A program made the position numbers and the translations under genes. Source: Clostridium omnivorum (GTDB lineage Bacteria; Bacillota; Clostridia; Clostridiales; Clostridiaceae). From it: DNA of 64,000 bases. Below are positions 51,872 to 60,683 of this stretch, piece by piece. The stretch covers positions 714,001-778,000 of the forward strand of contig NZ_BRXR01000001.1 in assembly GCF_026012015.1 (NCBI RefSeq). The letters run 5' to 3'. Under the pieces are notes generated by a model, which made no database searches, was not told where the DNA came from, and was given only the letters and a program-made list of their open reading frames with translations. Within the stretch, counting starts at the first letter, position 1, and each line of letters begins with the position of its first letter.

Positions 51872-52747
51872 ATGAATGACAATATTTTTTCAGGACTAGA
51901 AGATTTAGGTCTTGGTAAATTAGACGAACTACAACTATTTGGCAAAAAGGAAGAAACTAAAGAAGGTACTACTGAAAAAAAGGAAGAATCTCCTCTAGCG
52001 CATCTTTACGATCAAGAAGTGCAATGCCCGGTTTGCGGAAGTAAATTTAAAGTAAGATCGGTTAAATCCTCTTCTTACAGGGTACTTAAGAAGGATAGTG
52101 ACTTTTTTATCAGATATGGTACTGTAAATCCTTATTTCTATGATGTCTGGCTTTGCAATATATGTGGCTATGCTACTATGAAATCAGACTTCAATAAAAT
52201 TAGAGGTTTTCAAATCGAGAAAATCCAAAAAAACATTTCTATGAAATGGACAGGCAGAACTTACCCTGAGGTTTATACTATTGATAATGCTATTGAGAGA
52301 TATAAGCTTGCACTTTATAATTCTGTAGTTATGGAATCTAAAACTTCTAGAAAGGCTATGAATTGTTTAAAGCTTGCTTGGATGTATAGACTTTTAGAAG
52401 ACGATAAAAATGAGCAGCTATTCCTAGCTCAAGCCCTTTCAGGCTTTTCAGAAGCCTATTCCTCTGAAGATTTCCCGATTTATGGTATGGACAGATTTAC
52501 TACAGAATATCTAATTGGTGAATTAAACAGATTAGTTGGAAATTATGAAGAATCAAATAAGTGGTATGGTAAAGTAATATTATCCTCTGCTGCACCCCAA
52601 AAAATTAAGGATTTAGCTAGAGATCAAAGAGATTTGGCTAAACAAGCTGAAACAGCTTCAGAAGAAGAAATCGGCATGGAAGATGATTTGGCAGTGGATG
52701 AAAAGAGTAAAAAATCAGGATTTTTCTCTAAATTCTTTGGCAAATAA
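51872..52747 (+). CDS. DUF2225 protein with zinc-ribbon-like Cys pairs
   Basis: 291 residues. After an acidic N-terminus, VQCPVCGSKFKVRSVKSSSY (Cys pair near 50) and VWLCNICGYATMKSDF (Cys pair near 94) form a likely zinc site typical of DUF2225. A TPR-like helical region (about 125-250: AIERYKLALYNSV, CLKLAWMYRLL) follows and the end is charged. The function is unknown. AAGGTGATG precedes the ATG. It stands alone with its own terminator. Confidence 0.9.
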   Translation: MNDNIFSGLEDLGLGKLDELQLFGKKEETKEGTTEKKEESPLAHLYDQEVQCPVCGSKFKVRSVKSSSYRVLKKDSDFFIRYGTVNPYFYDVWLCNICGYATMKSDFNKIRGFQIEKIQKNISMKWTGRTYPEVYTIDNAIERYKLALYNSVVMESKTSRKAMNCLKLAWMYRLLEDDKNEQLFLAQALSGFSEAYSSEDFPIYGMDRFTTEYLIGELNRLVGNYEESNKWYGKVILSSAAPQKIKDLARDQRDLAKQAETASEEEIGMEDDLAVDEKSKKSGFFSKFFGK

Positions 52748-52748
52748 A

Positions 52749-52776
52749 AGTGATACCTAGCTTGCTAGGTACCACT
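52749..52776 (+). terminator. Terminator of the DUF2225 gene
   Basis: AGTGATACCTAG pairs with CTAGGTACCACT (one A-C mismatch) around CTTG, then a T run. Confidence 0.88.
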
Positions 52777-52825
52777 TTTTTCTTTTCTAATTTTAAATTA
52801 ATCAAAGCATTTATTAAGCTTTATC

Positions 52826-55303
52826 TTAGATAAATAAATTTACATTTGAATCTTCTGCTTCGCCTAGATAATATCCTACTCCACCTATTTTCACTCCATC
52901 AATTAGTTCTTCTTTCTTTAATCCCATAACATCCATAGACATTTGGCAAGCAACTATTTCTATTCCGCTATCAATAGCAGATTGTATTAATTCTTCAAGA
53001 GAGGTTACATTTTTATCCTTCATAACCTTTCTAATCATTTTTCCACCCATGCCCATCATATTCATCTTAGAAAGCTTTAGCCTCTTGCTTCCTCTTGGCA
53101 TCATCATTCCGAACATCTTATCCATAAATCCTTTTTGCACTGATACCTTTTCGTGCTTTCTCAAAATATTAAGTCCCCAGAATGTAAAGAACATAGTAAC
53201 CTTTTTGCCCATAGAAGCTGCTCCGTTTGCTATAATAAAGGAAGCTATAGCTTTATCTAGATCTCCACTAAAAACCACCATTGTTTTATTGTCCTTTACA
53301 GGTGTATAAGCTTGGTTTACTGGAGCTGCTTCAATAGCTGCATTTTTTCTTATAAATGCAGTAATGGTTCCTGCCTGCTTTGAAATATCTACAAGCTCAT
53401 TATTGGTTCTCTTACTCCAAGCCTTTATATCCTCATAAAAACCAGGATCAGATGCTGTAACCTTTAAAATTTCACCTTCCTTTAAATCATCCATACACAT
53501 TTTAACCTGCATTAATGGCCCAGGACAGCATAATCCACAAGCATCTAATGCTCTATCAAATTTACCTTTATCTTCAGCCTCTACCTTTACTGTTTGAGTA
53601 TCTGGATCTATCTTCAGCCCTTTTGATCTATTATCATCATTAGTATCTTTATTAATTGGTTTGAAATTTAACATTGAAGACGTTTTGTATCCGCCAGTTA
53701 CATTCATAACCTTATATCCATTTTGAGTTAATATTCTATCGGCTACATAACCTCTTAAGCCTACCTGACAGTACTCAACAATGGTTTTATTCTTATCTAA
53801 TTCTGAAAGTCTATCTCTTAAATCATCTACAGGAATATTTAATGCTCCTTGAAGGTGTCCATTGCTGTATTCCATATCAGTCCTAACATCTAGCAGAATA
53901 TAGTCATCCTCATTATTTTCATCTATATCCTTCCATGCCACCATATGGCTTCTTCCTTCAAGCACATTTTGCGCTACAAATCCTGCCATATTCACAGGAT
54001 CTTTTGCAGATGAAAATGGAGGCGCATAGCATAGTTCTAGTTCAGCTAAATCCTGTACCGTTCCACCTAGTCTCATAGTTGTAGCAATTACATCTATTCT
54101 CTTATCCACCCCATCAAAACCTATACCTTGTGCGCCTAATATCTTTCCCTCATCATTAAAGATAAGCTTGAGTGACATTGGTGTTGCTCCTGGATAATAA
54201 GAAGCATGTGATACTGGATGTACGTATATTGCCTTATAAGGAATATTTAATCTCTTAAGAGTTCTTTCATTTGCTCCTGTGCTTGCAGCTGTAAGTTCAA
54301 ATACCTTTATAATAGCAGAACCTTGAGTACCTTTAAAGCTTGAGTTTAATCCAGCTACATTATCTGCTGCAATTCTTCCTTGTTTATTAGCTGGCCCAGC
54401 TAGTGGTATAGCTGTCTTTTGGCCAGTAACAAAATCAGTTACTTCTATAGCATCTCCTACAGCATAAATGCCTTCCATGTTTGTTTGCATTTTATCATTT
54501 ACAACTATGTGCCCTCTTGGTCCAATTTCTATTTCACTGTCTTTTAAGAATGTAGTATCAGGAGCAACACCTATAGCCAAAATAACCATATCTGCTGTAA
54601 CACTATCTCCATTTTTCAATGAAACTTCTACTTGGTCATTCTTTTCTTCAAATTGTTCTACTCCATTATCTAAAATTAACTTAATGCCATTATCCGATAA
54701 TTCCTTTTCGGCAATTACTACCATATCTGAATCAAAAGGTGCCAATATATGTGGTGCTGCTTCTACAAGAGTGACACTGACGCCTCTCTCTTTAAGATTT
54801 TCAGCCATCTCTACTCCTACATAGCCTCCACCTATAACCACAGCTGATTTTGTATTATTGTTATCTACAAACGCCTTTACAGCGTCGGTATCAGGTATAT
54901 TCCTTAAAGTAAATATTTTTTTACTATCTATTCCCTTAATATTAGGTCTAAGTGCCTTAGCACCAGGAGATAAAATTAAGTAATCATAGTTTTCTTCATA
55001 AGTACCCTTGTCTTTACTCTTAACAGTTACCTTTTTATTTTTAGCATCAACTGAAACTACTTCACTGTTTACTCTAACATCTATATTAAATCTTGCCTTC
55101 ATGTTTTCTGGTGTTTGTACTAATAGCTTGCTTCTCTCTTTTATATTTTCACCTATATAGTAAGGTAACCCACAGTTTGCAAAGGATATATATTGATCCC
55201 TTTCAAACATTATTATCTCTGCAGTTTCATCTAATCTTCTAAGTCTAGCAGCAGCAGAAGCTCCCCCTGCTACTCCTCCAACAATCAAAACTTTTTTACT
55301 CAT
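52826..55303 (-). CDS. CoA-disulfide reductase-like / rhodanese / TusA / DsrE-like fusion flavoprotein
   Basis: 825 residues from MSKKVLIVGGVAGGAS. Domain one (about 1-450) is a pyridine nucleotide-disulfide oxidoreductase with FAD motif VGGVAGGASAAARLRR, the single redox Cys in SFANCGLPYY (Cys44) and NAD motif VIGGGYVGVE. Domain two (about 455-555) is a rhodanese with catalytic Cys in VEYCQVGLRG. Domain three (about 580-655) is TusA/SirA-like with DACGLCCPGPLMQVKM. Domain four (about 665-825) is DsrE/DsrF-like with MVVFSGDLDKAIASFIIANG. The set suggests persulfide or polysulfide reduction with sulfur relay. It is 88 bases downstream of an ArsR gene. AGGAGG precedes the ATG. Confidence 0.93.
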   Translation of the reverse strand: MSKKVLIVGGVAGGASAAARLRRLDETAEIIMFERDQYISFANCGLPYYIGENIKERSKLLVQTPENMKARFNIDVRVNSEVVSVDAKNKKVTVKSKDKGTYEENYDYLILSPGAKALRPNIKGIDSKKIFTLRNIPDTDAVKAFVDNNNTKSAVVIGGGYVGVEMAENLKERGVSVTLVEAAPHILAPFDSDMVVIAEKELSDNGIKLILDNGVEQFEEKNDQVEVSLKNGDSVTADMVILAIGVAPDTTFLKDSEIEIGPRGHIVVNDKMQTNMEGIYAVGDAIEVTDFVTGQKTAIPLAGPANKQGRIAADNVAGLNSSFKGTQGSAIIKVFELTAASTGANERTLKRLNIPYKAIYVHPVSHASYYPGATPMSLKLIFNDEGKILGAQGIGFDGVDKRIDVIATTMRLGGTVQDLAELELCYAPPFSSAKDPVNMAGFVAQNVLEGRSHMVAWKDIDENNEDDYILLDVRTDMEYSNGHLQGALNIPVDDLRDRLSELDKNKTIVEYCQVGLRGYVADRILTQNGYKVMNVTGGYKTSSMLNFKPINKDTNDDNRSKGLKIDPDTQTVKVEAEDKGKFDRALDACGLCCPGPLMQVKMCMDDLKEGEILKVTASDPGFYEDIKAWSKRTNNELVDISKQAGTITAFIRKNAAIEAAPVNQAYTPVKDNKTMVVFSGDLDKAIASFIIANGAASMGKKVTMFFTFWGLNILRKHEKVSVQKGFMDKMFGMMMPRGSKRLKLSKMNMMGMGGKMIRKVMKDKNVTSLEELIQSAIDSGIEIVACQMSMDVMGLKKEELIDGVKIGGVGYYLGEAEDSNVNLFI

Positions 55304-55390
55304 TTTTAATAATTCCTCCTTTATTCGCCCCACTAGGGTAACCTATACTTGTTTGTTATTTTACAAACTTATGATTTGATATTTATTAAC

Positions 55391-55672
55391 CTAATCTTCT
55401 AATAAGGCATCTATTATTTTTTTAATTTTAGGATTTGTTACTTTATAATTGATTTCAAGTCCGTTTCTTTCACCTTCAATAATCCCTGCAGCTCTTAACT
55501 TTTGCAAATGCTGTGAAACAGTGGACTGAGGCACATCTAAGCAATTCTGCATATAAGTAACATTACAGGATCCCTTACTAAGTAAGCCTCTAACAATACA
55601 CAATCTTACTGGATGAGCTAAAACTTTTAATAATTCTGCAGCGTCATTATATTTTTTATAATCTTTCTCCAT
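55391..55672 (-). CDS. ArsR-family transcriptional regulator
   Basis: 93 residues, winged helix: KVLAHPVRLCIVRGLLSKGS, then the recognition helix VPQSTVSQHLQKLRAAGII and wing GERNGLEINYKV. The metal motif ELCVC of ArsR/SmtB is not present; the matching place reads GSCNVTYMQNC. Cys25, Cys36 and Cys44 are all in the N-terminal half and could serve thiol or persulfide sensing. It lies directly upstream of the sulfur-transfer fusion gene and is likely its repressor. GGAGGTCCAC precedes the ATG. Confidence 0.92.
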   Translation of the reverse strand: MEKDYKKYNDAAELLKVLAHPVRLCIVRGLLSKGSCNVTYMQNCLDVPQSTVSQHLQKLRAAGIIEGERNGLEINYKVTNPKIKKIIDALLED

Positions 55673-55696
55673 GTGGACCTCCTTGAATTCCTTATA

Positions 55697-55727
55697 GATC
55701 CATGAAGATTAATAATCTTCATGGATC
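55697..55727 (-). other. Perfect hairpin in the arsR leader
   Basis: GATCCATGAAGATT (55697-55710) and AATCTTCATGGATC (55714-55727) form a 14-bp stem with an AAT loop. It lies between the promoter and the ribosome site. There is no T-tract, so it is not a simple terminator; it could be an RNA structure or an operator. Confidence 0.55.
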
Positions 55728-55817
55728 CTGGTATTTCTTATCAGTACTTTGTTAATAATTCTACTTTTGTTATCATAACTTATTGTTTAATTTTTAAGCT
55801 TATATTATTTATTATTC

Positions 55818-55857
55818 TATATATTTATATATTACGATATATAAATATATAAGTCAA
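55818..55857 (-). promoter_or_regulatory. arsR promoter with an embedded 15-bp palindromic operator
   Basis: On the minus strand TTGACT (55857-55852) and TAATAT (55834-55829) are 17 bases apart. TATATATTTATATAT (55818-55832) and ATATATAAATATATA (55837-55851) are perfect inverted arms around TACG and fill the spacer and -10 box. This is the usual placement and AT-rich type of ArsR-family operators. Confidence 0.72.
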
Positions 55858-55874
55858 CAGGTTACCCACCTGTT

Positions 55875-56561
55875 TTAAAAAATTTTGACTGGATCAAAAT
55901 CTAAATAATCCGCTGAGGTTACGATATATTCTATGCCTTCTTGAACACCTTCAAAAACGCATTTTAAGGATGGCCCATGAAGATGACCATAAATTACCTT
56001 TTCAACTTCATATTCTTTAAGAATACTTATAATTTCCGTAGCCTCAAACTTCTCATTTACAGGTGGGTAATGAATCATAACTATAAACTTTTTAAAGCCT
56101 GCCTTTTTAGCAGATTCCAGCGAGAGTCTCAATCTTATAAGCTCTCTGCTATATATTTTTTTATCATGCTCCTTAAAATTATCTCCTCCAGGACATATCC
56201 AGCCTCTTGTACCACAAATAGCATATTCTTCATAGTTAAAGAAATTATTTTGAATAAATTTCATGTCGCTATATAAATCATTAAGCTTTGTAATACTAGT
56301 CCACCAATAATCATGGTTTCCCTTTATCATTATCTTTGTTCCCGGGAGCTCATGAATAAACTCCAATTCCTTAAGCCCTTCTACCATTTTCATGGACCAT
56401 GAAATATCTCCTGCAATTAAAACAGTATCTTCATCTTTAATTTTAGAAAGCCAATTTTGCTTTATCCTTTCATGATGCATAAACCAATGCTCACCAAATA
56501 CGTCCATTGGCTTCTCTCCACTTAATGCCAGATGAAGATCAGATATTGCATACAATGCCAT
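55875..56561 (-). CDS. Calcineurin-like metallophosphoesterase
   Basis: 228 residues. The motif series is complete: YAISDLHLAL (DxH), VLIAGDISWSM (GD), MIKGNHDYWW (GNHD), VMIHYPP and IYGHLHGPS (GHxH). The substrate is unknown. Its ATG is four bases from the stop of the FlhB-C-like gene, so it is the last gene of a three-gene operon with the FliK-like and FlhB-C-like genes. Confidence 0.93.
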   Translation of the reverse strand: MALYAISDLHLALSGEKPMDVFGEHWFMHHERIKQNWLSKIKDEDTVLIAGDISWSMKMVEGLKELEFIHELPGTKIMIKGNHDYWWTSITKLNDLYSDMKFIQNNFFNYEEYAICGTRGWICPGGDNFKEHDKKIYSRELIRLRLSLESAKKAGFKKFIVMIHYPPVNEKFEATEIISILKEYEVEKVIYGHLHGPSLKCVFEGVQEGIEYIVTSADYLDFDPVKIF

Positions 56562-56565
56562 ATAA

Positions 56566-56832
56566 TCAACCCCTGTCTTTTTTGCTGTCCAAATCCATTA
56601 CATATGCTATAACACTTGCTACTGCCTCATAAAGTTCACTAGGAATGTACTCTCCAACTTCTACATTGACTAAAAGGTCTGCCAGTTCTTTATTATATAC
56701 TATTGGAACCTCAGTGTCCTCAGCAACCTCTATAATTTTGTCTGCTATATATCCTACACCAGCAGCAGTAACAATGGGAGCTTCATATCCATTTTCATAA
56801 TTTAACGCAACAGCTTTTTTTCTGTTTTCCAT
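56566..56832 (-). CDS. Stand-alone FlhB/YscU C-terminal-like domain
   Basis: 88 residues. The whole protein matches the cytoplasmic end of the export switch protein FlhB: KKAVALNYENGYEAPIVTAA, ADKIIEVAEDTEVPIVYNKELADLL and GEYIPSELYEAVASVIAYV. The autocleavage NPTH motif is lost; the frame begins just after that point. The membrane half is absent. It resembles B. subtilis YlqH, coded next to a FliK-like YlqG, and the same pairing is seen here (19 bases downstream of the FliK-like gene). Confidence 0.9.
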   Translation of the reverse strand: MENRKKAVALNYENGYEAPIVTAAGVGYIADKIIEVAEDTEVPIVYNKELADLLVNVEVGEYIPSELYEAVASVIAYVMDLDSKKDRG

Positions 56833-56851
56833 TTTATCACACCCTAGCCCT

Positions 56852-59149
56852 TTATACTACTACATTTATTCCATTTAAACTATTTTCTCCAAAAAAGTCT
56901 CTGCAATTTACAATATTCATTTCTTTGTCCTTTTTATCAACTACAATCTTTACATTATAACCAATACTTTCAAGTTCATTCTCTAATATAGTCTTACCAG
57001 AACTTATTAATTTTACATAAGGTTCTTCACATTTTATTTCAATATCCATTTTGCCATTTGTAACCTTAAAATAAGCATCTACTATCCCCAAATTTACTGT
57101 CTCAACACTTGCAGCTAATTTAATATTCTTTGAGTCTAATTTCTTTCCTGACTTTCTATCATCTTTCACTATTAATTTGAAATCATAATTTGTTTCTCTA
57201 ATATTTAGTGGAACATCCATGTAGTAGTATTGATTACTCATAGTATTGAACACTTTAAAATTATTTAAATGTTCATTTAAATTATCTAGTACTTTTGAAA
57301 AGGTTTCAGGTTGTACATTATCTTTTGTTTGTAAAAGTTTTTCTATAACTGTCTTCATTTGTTCAGTTTTCAATTCTATTTGCTGTTTAAAAAGCTGCAC
57401 AGTTGAATTATCTTCAGCTTGTAATACTTTTTTTTCCATTACCTTTACAAGTGTCTCACTAGTGTTACTGTTTTCCTTAAAAGCTTTACTAAGGCTATCA
57501 ACATTCTCTTTAGTAAATTCAGCATCATTTTTCAGTATGGTTTTAATTTCATCTTCAGGTATACTTTTTAATTTTGATAAAAAGTCCTTAAGTGTACTTC
57601 TTATCTCTTCTGCCTTTTCACTTCCAGGTTCAATGTTTCTCTCCTTCATAAACTTTTGTATAAATTCTTCTGTTTGCAATGCTTCTTTTCCAACTTTCTT
57701 AACAAGTTCATTATAAATGCTCATGTTTTCCTTAAAAGCCTTGCTAAAACTATCAATATTTTCTTCAATTAAATCAGTATTATCTGCCAATATCGTTTGA
57801 ATTTCATCCTCAGATAGACCTTTTGATTTTGATAAAAAGTTTCTAAGTGTGCTTCTTATTTCTTCTGCCCTTTCGCTTCCAGATTCAATATTGTTGCTTT
57901 TCATGAACTTTTGTATAATTTCTTTAGCTTGCAATGCTTCTTTGTCAATTTCATTCACAAAAGTTTTGTATACATTGCTGTTTTCTTTAAAAATCTTATT
58001 AAAGCCATCAATATTTTCTTGAGTTAAATCAACATTATTTTCTAGTATGGTTTGAACTTCATCCTCAGGCAGAACTTTTAATTTTGATAAAAAATCCTTA
58101 AGTGTAATTCTTATCTCCTCTGCCTTTTCACTTTTAGGTTCAATATTCCTCTCTTTTATAAATCTTTGTATAAATTCTTCTGTTTGCAATGCTTCTTTTG
58201 CAATTCCATTTACAGGTTTCCTATAAATACTGCTATTTTCATTTGAAACCTTGCTAAAACTATTAATATTTTCTTCAGTTATATCAGCATTATTTTCGCC
58301 TATGATTTGGATTTCATCCTCAGACAAACCTTTTGATTTTGGTAAAAAGGCCTTAAGTGTGCTTCTTATCTCTTCTGCCTTTTCACTTCCAGGTTCAATA
58401 TTCCTCTCGTTCATAAACTTTTGTATAAATTCTTCCGTTTGCAATGCTTCTTTTCCCAATTCCTGAACAAGTGTTTTGTAAATATTACTTTTTTCTTTAA
58501 AAATCTTATTAAAGCTATCAATGTTTTCTTCATTTAAATCAATATTATTTTCTAGTAGAGTTAAGATTTCATTCTCAGACAAACCTTTTAATTTACAAAA
58601 AAAGCCCTTAAGTGTGCTTCTTATCTCTTCTGCCTTTTCACTTCCAGGTTCAATATTCTTACTTTTCATATATTTTTGAATAAAAGCTTCTTCTTCATCA
58701 TCATCTTCATTTAATTTATTACTAAATCCAATAAGAGTTTTTATTTTAGATACATTTTCTTTTGTAAGTGGTATTCCGAATTTAACCATTTTTTCTAATA
58801 ATCCTGAATCCTTGCTGCTTAAGTTCTGTTCTCTAATTATATCTTCTATGGAACTGCCTTCACTATCTTTGTTATCATCTTTTGTATTAATTAATTTAAT
58901 TAGCAGCTTTCCTTCTTTAAATCCCTCAACCTGAAATCGTAAAAGTCCATTAGGTACAAAATCCACTGGTTCTTCAAGCTCAGCAGGAAACTGCCATCCG
59001 TCTAATAGCTTAATGATAACATCCTTATTATTTAAACCAGTTTTTACTATTCTAGCGGAAAAACCTTCGCCTATATCAAAAGAAAGCTTACTTGATATTT
59101 TTTTGTTATTATTGTTATACAAACCTGTAACATTATTTACTCCTGCCAT
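56852..59149 (-). CDS. FliK/YlqG-like protein with five 85-residue repeats
   Basis: 765 residues. A globular N-terminus (about 1-90, LSFDIGEGFSARIVKTG) leads to five tandem 85-residue repeats (about 151-575), each beginning near LQTEEFIQKFMKERNIEPGS. A helical linker and a FliK-like C-terminal domain follow (about 620-765, YYMDVPLNIRETNYDFKL and LESIGYNVKIVVDKKDKEMN). FliK-type proteins act with FlhB-C as rulers or switches in export. There is no other flagellar gene in the window. GAGGTGGTGAAG precedes the ATG. The repeats are unusual and highly similar. Confidence 0.85.
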   Translation of the reverse strand: MAGVNNVTGLYNNNNKKISSKLSFDIGEGFSARIVKTGLNNKDVIIKLLDGWQFPAELEEPVDFVPNGLLRFQVEGFKEGKLLIKLINTKDDNKDSEGSSIEDIIREQNLSSKDSGLLEKMVKFGIPLTKENVSKIKTLIGFSNKLNEDDDEEEAFIQKYMKSKNIEPGSEKAEEIRSTLKGFFCKLKGLSENEILTLLENNIDLNEENIDSFNKIFKEKSNIYKTLVQELGKEALQTEEFIQKFMNERNIEPGSEKAEEIRSTLKAFLPKSKGLSEDEIQIIGENNADITEENINSFSKVSNENSSIYRKPVNGIAKEALQTEEFIQRFIKERNIEPKSEKAEEIRITLKDFLSKLKVLPEDEVQTILENNVDLTQENIDGFNKIFKENSNVYKTFVNEIDKEALQAKEIIQKFMKSNNIESGSERAEEIRSTLRNFLSKSKGLSEDEIQTILADNTDLIEENIDSFSKAFKENMSIYNELVKKVGKEALQTEEFIQKFMKERNIEPGSEKAEEIRSTLKDFLSKLKSIPEDEIKTILKNDAEFTKENVDSLSKAFKENSNTSETLVKVMEKKVLQAEDNSTVQLFKQQIELKTEQMKTVIEKLLQTKDNVQPETFSKVLDNLNEHLNNFKVFNTMSNQYYYMDVPLNIRETNYDFKLIVKDDRKSGKKLDSKNIKLAASVETVNLGIVDAYFKVTNGKMDIEIKCEEPYVKLISSGKTILENELESIGYNVKIVVDKKDKEMNIVNCRDFFGENSLNGINVVV
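57425..58699 (-). repeat. Five tandem 255-bp coding repeats
   Basis: Five in-frame units of exactly 85 codons lie within the FliK-like gene. The best conserved core is IEPGSEKAEEIRSTL, followed by a variable helical half with LSEDEIQ and ENIDSFSK. Similarity at DNA level is high, for example CTTCTGCCTTTTCACTTCC recurs. Recombination could easily change the copy number. Confidence 0.93.
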
Positions 59150-59212
59150 AGCTTCACCACCTCAATACTCATCTTATTTAATTATCGTATGATATATATG
59201 ACAGCTAAAGAA

Positions 59213-59237
59213 AAAACCCAGAAATTATCTGGGTTTT
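59213..59237 (-). terminator. Terminator of tyrS
   Basis: AAAACCCAGA pairs with TCTGGGTTTT around a five-base loop, followed by T residues on the minus strand. Confidence 0.85.
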
Positions 59238-59254
59238 CTATAAATTATTATAAT

Positions 59255-60475
59255 TTATTCAATAATAATTTTGTTGTAGTTTTTCTTACCTCTTTTAACT
59301 AGCATACTTCCTTCAGTAAAGTCTACTTCAGTAACCAGTCTGTTTATATCAGTTATTTTTTCACCATTAACGCTTAGACCACCCTGCTGAATAAGCCTCT
59401 TACCTTCTCCCTTTGATGGTAATATTTTAGCAGCAACTAAAACATCTAATATAGAAGAATTAATCATATCTTTGCTTACAGCAGCTGTTGGTACATTACT
59501 CATGTCTCCAGCACCAGCAAATAGAGCTTCAGCTGCGGATTTTGCCTTTTCTGCCTCTTCTTCACCATGAATTAATTTTGTTACTTCATAGGCAAGAACT
59601 TTCTTTGCTTCATTTATTTCTGAACCTTGTAGTGCTCCAAGTCTTCTTACTTCATCCATTGGCAAGAAAGTTAAAAGTGCTAGACACTTCTCAACATCTG
59701 CATCATCAACATTTCTCCAATATTGATAGAAGTCATATGGGGACATTCTATTCTTATCAAGCCATACAGCCCCACTCTCAGTCTTACCCATTTTCTTTCC
59801 TTCACTATTAGTAAGTAATGCGCAAGTCATAGCAAAGGCTGGCTTTCCTTCTTTTCTTCTTATAAGATCTGCTCCAGCCAGCATATTAGACCATTGGTCA
59901 TCCCCGCCTAGCTGCATAACGCAGCCATATCTTCTATTGAGCTCTAAGAAGTCATATCCCTGCATTAGCATATAGTTGAATTCTAAAAAGGATAGTCCTT
60001 TTTCAAGTCTTTGTTTAAAGCACTCTGCAGTAAGCATTCTATTAACTGAAAAATGAACTCCTACTTCTCTTAAGAAATCTACGTAATTTAAATCTAAAAG
60101 CCAGTCAGCATTATTCGCCATAATAGCTTTTCCATCACTAAAATCAATAAGCTTCGATAACTGTTCTTTTATGCAATTAGCATTATGCTGGATTTCCTCT
60201 TTAGTAAGCATTTTTCTCATATCAGTTTTTCCAGATGGATCTCCAACCATAGCAGTTCCACCACCTACTAGTGCAATAGGTCTATGTCCTGCCCTTTGCA
60301 TATGAGCCATCATCATCATAGCAATAAAGTGTCCAACATGAAGACTGTCTGCTGTTGGATCGAAGCCTATATAAAAAGTTATCTTTTCCTTCTCTAATAA
60401 TTCTCTTGTTTCTTGTTCATGAGTGAATTGTTTTAAAAATCCACGCTCTTCAAGTACATCTACAACACTTGCCAT
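59255..60475 (-). CDS. tyrS: Tyrosyl-tRNA synthetase
   Basis: 406 residues, class I. The HIGH-like motif is [17 protein letters not shown], and the KMSKS equivalent is [38 protein letters not shown] binds tyrosine, and a C-terminal S4 RNA-binding domain (about 340-400, [16 protein letters not shown]) completes it. It attaches tyrosine to tRNA-Tyr. Unlike trpS and leuS in this window, no T-box sequence is seen in the 200 bases upstream. Confidence 0.97.
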   Translation of the reverse strand: MASVVDVLEERGFLKQFTHEQETRELLEKEKITFYIGFDPTADSLHVGHFIAMMMMAHMQRAGHRPIALVGGGTAMVGDPSGKTDMRKMLTKEEIQHNANCIKEQLSKLIDFSDGKAIMANNADWLLDLNYVDFLREVGVHFSVNRMLTAECFKQRLEKGLSFLEFNYMLMQGYDFLELNRRYGCVMQLGGDDQWSNMLAGADLIRRKEGKPAFAMTCALLTNSEGKKMGKTESGAVWLDKNRMSPYDFYQYWRNVDDADVEKCLALLTFLPMDEVRRLGALQGSEINEAKKVLAYEVTKLIHGEEEAEKAKSAAEALFAGAGDMSNVPTAAVSKDMINSSILDVLVAAKILPSKGEGKRLIQQGGLSVNGEKITDINRLVTEVDFTEGSMLVKRGKKNYNKIIIE

Positions 60476-60683
60476 GTTATTCCTCCTTGTATTCCTCTGG
60501 GATATTTACGCATCACTAATTACCATTAATCCCATGTTATTCCAGGCCAATTTTTAAGCTTTTAACCCATTTCTTCTTTATAGTATATAGTTAAACTCAT
60601 CTTTTATCAATATTTTACTGTATATTATTTGTCTTTTATGATAAAATTTATCTATAAGTACTAAGGAGAAAGGATGTTCAGTA

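Noticed and set aside
57246-58466. Plus-strand ORFs rich in Phe and Ser opposite the repeat gene
   Set aside because: They are antisense shadows of the 85-codon repeats, without ribosome sites.
57425-58699. CRISPR-like repeat array
   Set aside because: The 255-base repeats are in frame inside a coding gene and have no spacer structure.
60476-60683. T-box leader before tyrS
   Set aside because: No GGTGG-ACCGCG-type T-box, specifier loop or leader terminator is visible in this 208-base gap.
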